A stretch of DNA of 8,487 nucleotides from assembly GCA_030636465.1 (NCBI GenBank), contig DAOVWW010000051.1, positions 1 through 8,487 on the forward strand. The letters run 5' to 3'. The DNA comes from Gammaproteobacteria bacterium. Its GTDB lineage: Bacteria > Pseudomonadota > Gammaproteobacteria > BMS3Bbin11. Positions 6,582-8,487 of this stretch are shown one piece after another (the first letter of the stretch is position 1; each line of letters opens with the position of its first letter). The translations under genes were made by a program, and so were the position numbers. A model generated the notes under the pieces. The model had not been told where the DNA came from, ran no database searches, and was given only the letters and a program-made list of their open reading frames with translations.

Positions 6582-8487
6582 ACAATCCCCCCTGGTCAAA
6601 AATATCGCTGAGCTGATCTTCAATTTCAGACCGCTGGTAATATTATTTTTTATCGCGGCAACCATTTTCATGCTATGGAGTGCAACCGCACTTAAAGTGG
6701 ACGCAGGTTTTAACAAACTGCTGCCGCTGGAACATCCATACATGAAAACCTTCGTTAAATACCAGTCAGAATTTGGTGGTGCCAATCGCATACTAATCGC
6801 CATCACGGTAAATGAAGGCGACATCTTCAATCGTGAATTTTTTGAAACGCTAAAAAACATCACTGATGAGGTGTTTTTTATACCTGGTGTCGACCGTGCC
6901 CAGGTCAAATCGCTGTTCACACCAAACGTTCGTTTTATAGAAATCGTAGAGGATGGTTTTGCCGGTGGCAATGTCATCCCGGCAGAATTCCAGGGCTCTG
7001 CAGACGACCTGGTACAGGTAAGAAAAAACATCATCAAATCCGGCCAGGTAGGCCGACTGGTCGCCAATGATTTTAGCGGTGCTATGGTGACCGCCGGATT
7101 ACTGGAACGCAACCCGACTACAGGTGAACGCATCGATTACCAGGAAGTGGCCAACCGACTGGAACAAATACGAATAAAACATGAAACCACAAACATTCAC
7201 ATCATAGGTTTTGCCAAAGTGGTTGGTGATATCACAGAGGGCGCACAAAACGTCCTGTTTTTCTTTGCCATCGCTTTCATTATCACCGCAATACTTGTTT
7301 ATCTTTATTCCATGTCCCTGTGGCTCACAGCCCTGCCGCTTTTAACCTCCCTTACAGCGGTTAGCTGGCAACTCGGCCTGCTGCCACTGCTAGGCTTTGG
7401 CATTGATCCTATGTCGATACTGGTGCCATTCCTGGTTTTCGCTATCGGTGTGAGTCATGGTGTACAGATGATCAACTCAGTGCGTGCTGAGATATTTCAA
7501 GGTATTACAGCAAAAGATGCCGCAAAATCAAGCTTTCAGCGACTACTGCTACCCGGCGGTGTCGCCCTGGCCAGTGATACCATAGGTTTTCTGACTATAT
7601 TGCTGATTAAGATAGAAATTATCCAGGAGATGGCGATTACAGCCAGTATCGGTGTTGCTGTAATCATACTGACCAACCTGTTTCTGCTGCCGGTATTGTT
7701 GTCTTACATGCCAGCCATTGAGAGCAAATTGCAAAAACGCCTCATTGCACGTGCCGAGCGCATGAAAGCTTTCTGGCATAAGCTATCAGCATTCAGCTCT
7801 CAGCCGCTAGCAACAATAACCATCATCATCAGCATTGCCCTTTTTACTGGTGGCTTATGGAAAGGTGCTGAGATAGAAATCGGTGACCTGGAACAGGGTG
7901 TACCGGAATTACGCAGTGACTCCCGCTACAACAAAGACAGTGCAATCATTACTGACCGATTTTCCATTGGTGTCGACATCCTGACTGTCATTGCAGAGAC
8001 AAAAGCCGATGGCTGTATAGACCATGACATCATGAGCACTATAGACGACTTCAGCTGGAAAATGCTAAACATTGAAGGTGTGCAATCCGTCATCTCTCTT
8101 TCCAATCTTGCCCGCTTATACAATGCCGGCTGGAATGAAGGTAACCCGAAGTGGCAGGTACTGCCACGCAATCAACAGGTACTGGTGCAGGCAGTTTCTC
8201 CTGTCGATACATCTTCTGGTCTTTTAAATGAAGACTGCAGCGCCATGCCCGTACTAATCTTCACTGCTGATCACAAGGCGAAAACAATTGCCCGGATCGT
8301 TGATGCAGTTAAAGAGATCGAAAAAACAAATAAAAATGAAGATGTACACTTCAAGCTAGCCAGCGGGAATGTCGGCGTCATGGCAGCAACCAATGAAGCC
8401 GTCGATGCAGCTCAGTTTCCCATGCTCCTTTATGTCTACGCCGCGATCATTATGCTGTGCCTGTTTACCTTCCGCTCCCTTAAGGCA
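6559..8487 (+). CDS. RND/MMPL-type inner-membrane transporter, 3' end beyond window
   Basis: 643 codons of an open frame that runs off the window edge in phase. An in-frame TAG at 6556-6558 is followed at once by ATG ATG (6559, 6562); a GTG at 6574 is another possible start. Layout: TM1 about 25-42; first periplasmic domain about 45-228; TM2-TM6 at about 231-250, 254-280, 285-307, 330-351 and 356-384; a cytoplasmic basic segment (389-408); TM7 about 416-434; second periplasmic domain about 438-618; start of TM8 from 621. IGVSHGVQMINSV (296-308) and LASDTIGFLTILL (337-349) match the TM4/TM5 core of RND permeases of the MMPL/SSD type, with His300 and Asp340 as possible proton-relay residues. 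It resembles the lipid and hydrophobic-compound RND exporters more than tripartite drug pumps, and no membrane-fusion-protein gene is nearby. It overlaps the YCF48-like gene by 23 bases. It is the likely energised component of the four-gene system; cargo unknown. Confidence 0.9.
   Translation, partial: MMVFPVSKQSPLVKNIAELIFNFRPLVILFFIAATIFMLWSATALKVDAGFNKLLPLEHPYMKTFVKYQSEFGGANRILIAITVNEGDIFNREFFETLKNITDEVFFIPGVDRAQVKSLFTPNVRFIEIVEDGFAGGNVIPAEFQGSADDLVQVRKNIIKSGQVGRLVANDFSGAMVTAGLLERNPTTGERIDYQEVANRLEQIRIKHETTNIHIIGFAKVVGDITEGAQNVLFFFAIAFIITAILVYLYSMSLWLTALPLLTSLTAVSWQLGLLPLLGFGIDPMSILVPFLVFAIGVSHGVQMINSVRAEIFQGITAKDAAKSSFQRLLLPGGVALASDTIGFLTILLIKIEIIQEMAITASIGVAVIILTNLFLLPVLLSYMPAIESKLQKRLIARAERMKAFWHKLSAFSSQPLATITIIISIALFTGGLWKGAEIEIGDLEQGVPELRSDSRYNKDSAIITDRFSIGVDILTVIAETKADGCIDHDIMSTIDDFSWKMLNIEGVQSVISLSNLARLYNAGWNEGNPKWQVLPRNQQVLVQAVSPVDTSSGLLNEDCSAMPVLIFTADHKAKTIARIVDAVKEIEKTNKNEDVHFKLASGNVGVMAATNEAVDAAQFPMLLYVYAAIIMLCLFTFRSLKA

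Noticed and set aside
6315..7133. A 272-residue open frame on the minus strand, across the propeller and RND genes
   Set aside because: It is antisense to two well-supported coding regions with clear motifs, has no family-like sequence I recognise, and is best read as a shadow frame.

Overview
The window looks like chromosomal DNA of a Gram-negative proteobacterium, most likely a gammaproteobacterium. The reasons are the gatA-gatB order, a DUF1302/DUF1329 protein pair that is characteristic of Proteobacteria, Sec signal peptides, an outer-membrane-type C-terminus ending in Phe, and a base composition near 50% GC by eye. I cannot name the genus. All genes are on the + strand and closely packed; I saw no mobile element, RNA gene or CRISPR array.

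Region 1 (1-2289) is housekeeping: the 3' end of gatA, complete gatB, and 17 bases later a gene for a DsbA/GST-kappa-fold protein of the 2-hydroxychromene-2-carboxylate isomerase family. GatA and GatB are subunits of the amidotransferase that makes correctly charged Gln-tRNA and/or Asn-tRNA. The isomerase has no visible Shine-Dalgarno sequence and is probably co-transcribed with gatB.

Region 2 (2290-2438) is the only sizeable gap, 149 bases. It holds a cluster of alternating ATTGTG/CACAAT half-sites around a possible -10 box, a run of eight C, and a clear Shine-Dalgarno sequence. It is the best place for the promoter and operator of the next operon.

Region 3 (2439-8487) is a four-gene cluster: DUF1302 outer-membrane-type protein, DUF1329 periplasmic protein, a YCF48/Asp-box beta-propeller, and an RND/MMPL-type inner-membrane transporter that runs off the window end. 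The first two genes share the same strong ribosome site; the last two have poor sites and rely on short spacing (23 bases) or overlap (23 bases). The four products would occupy the outer membrane, the periplasm (two proteins) and the inner membrane, so the working model is an envelope-spanning system that moves a hydrophobic molecule. The cargo and direction are unknown. This cluster is the part of the window most likely to hold undescribed biology, though its families are known to co-occur elsewhere.
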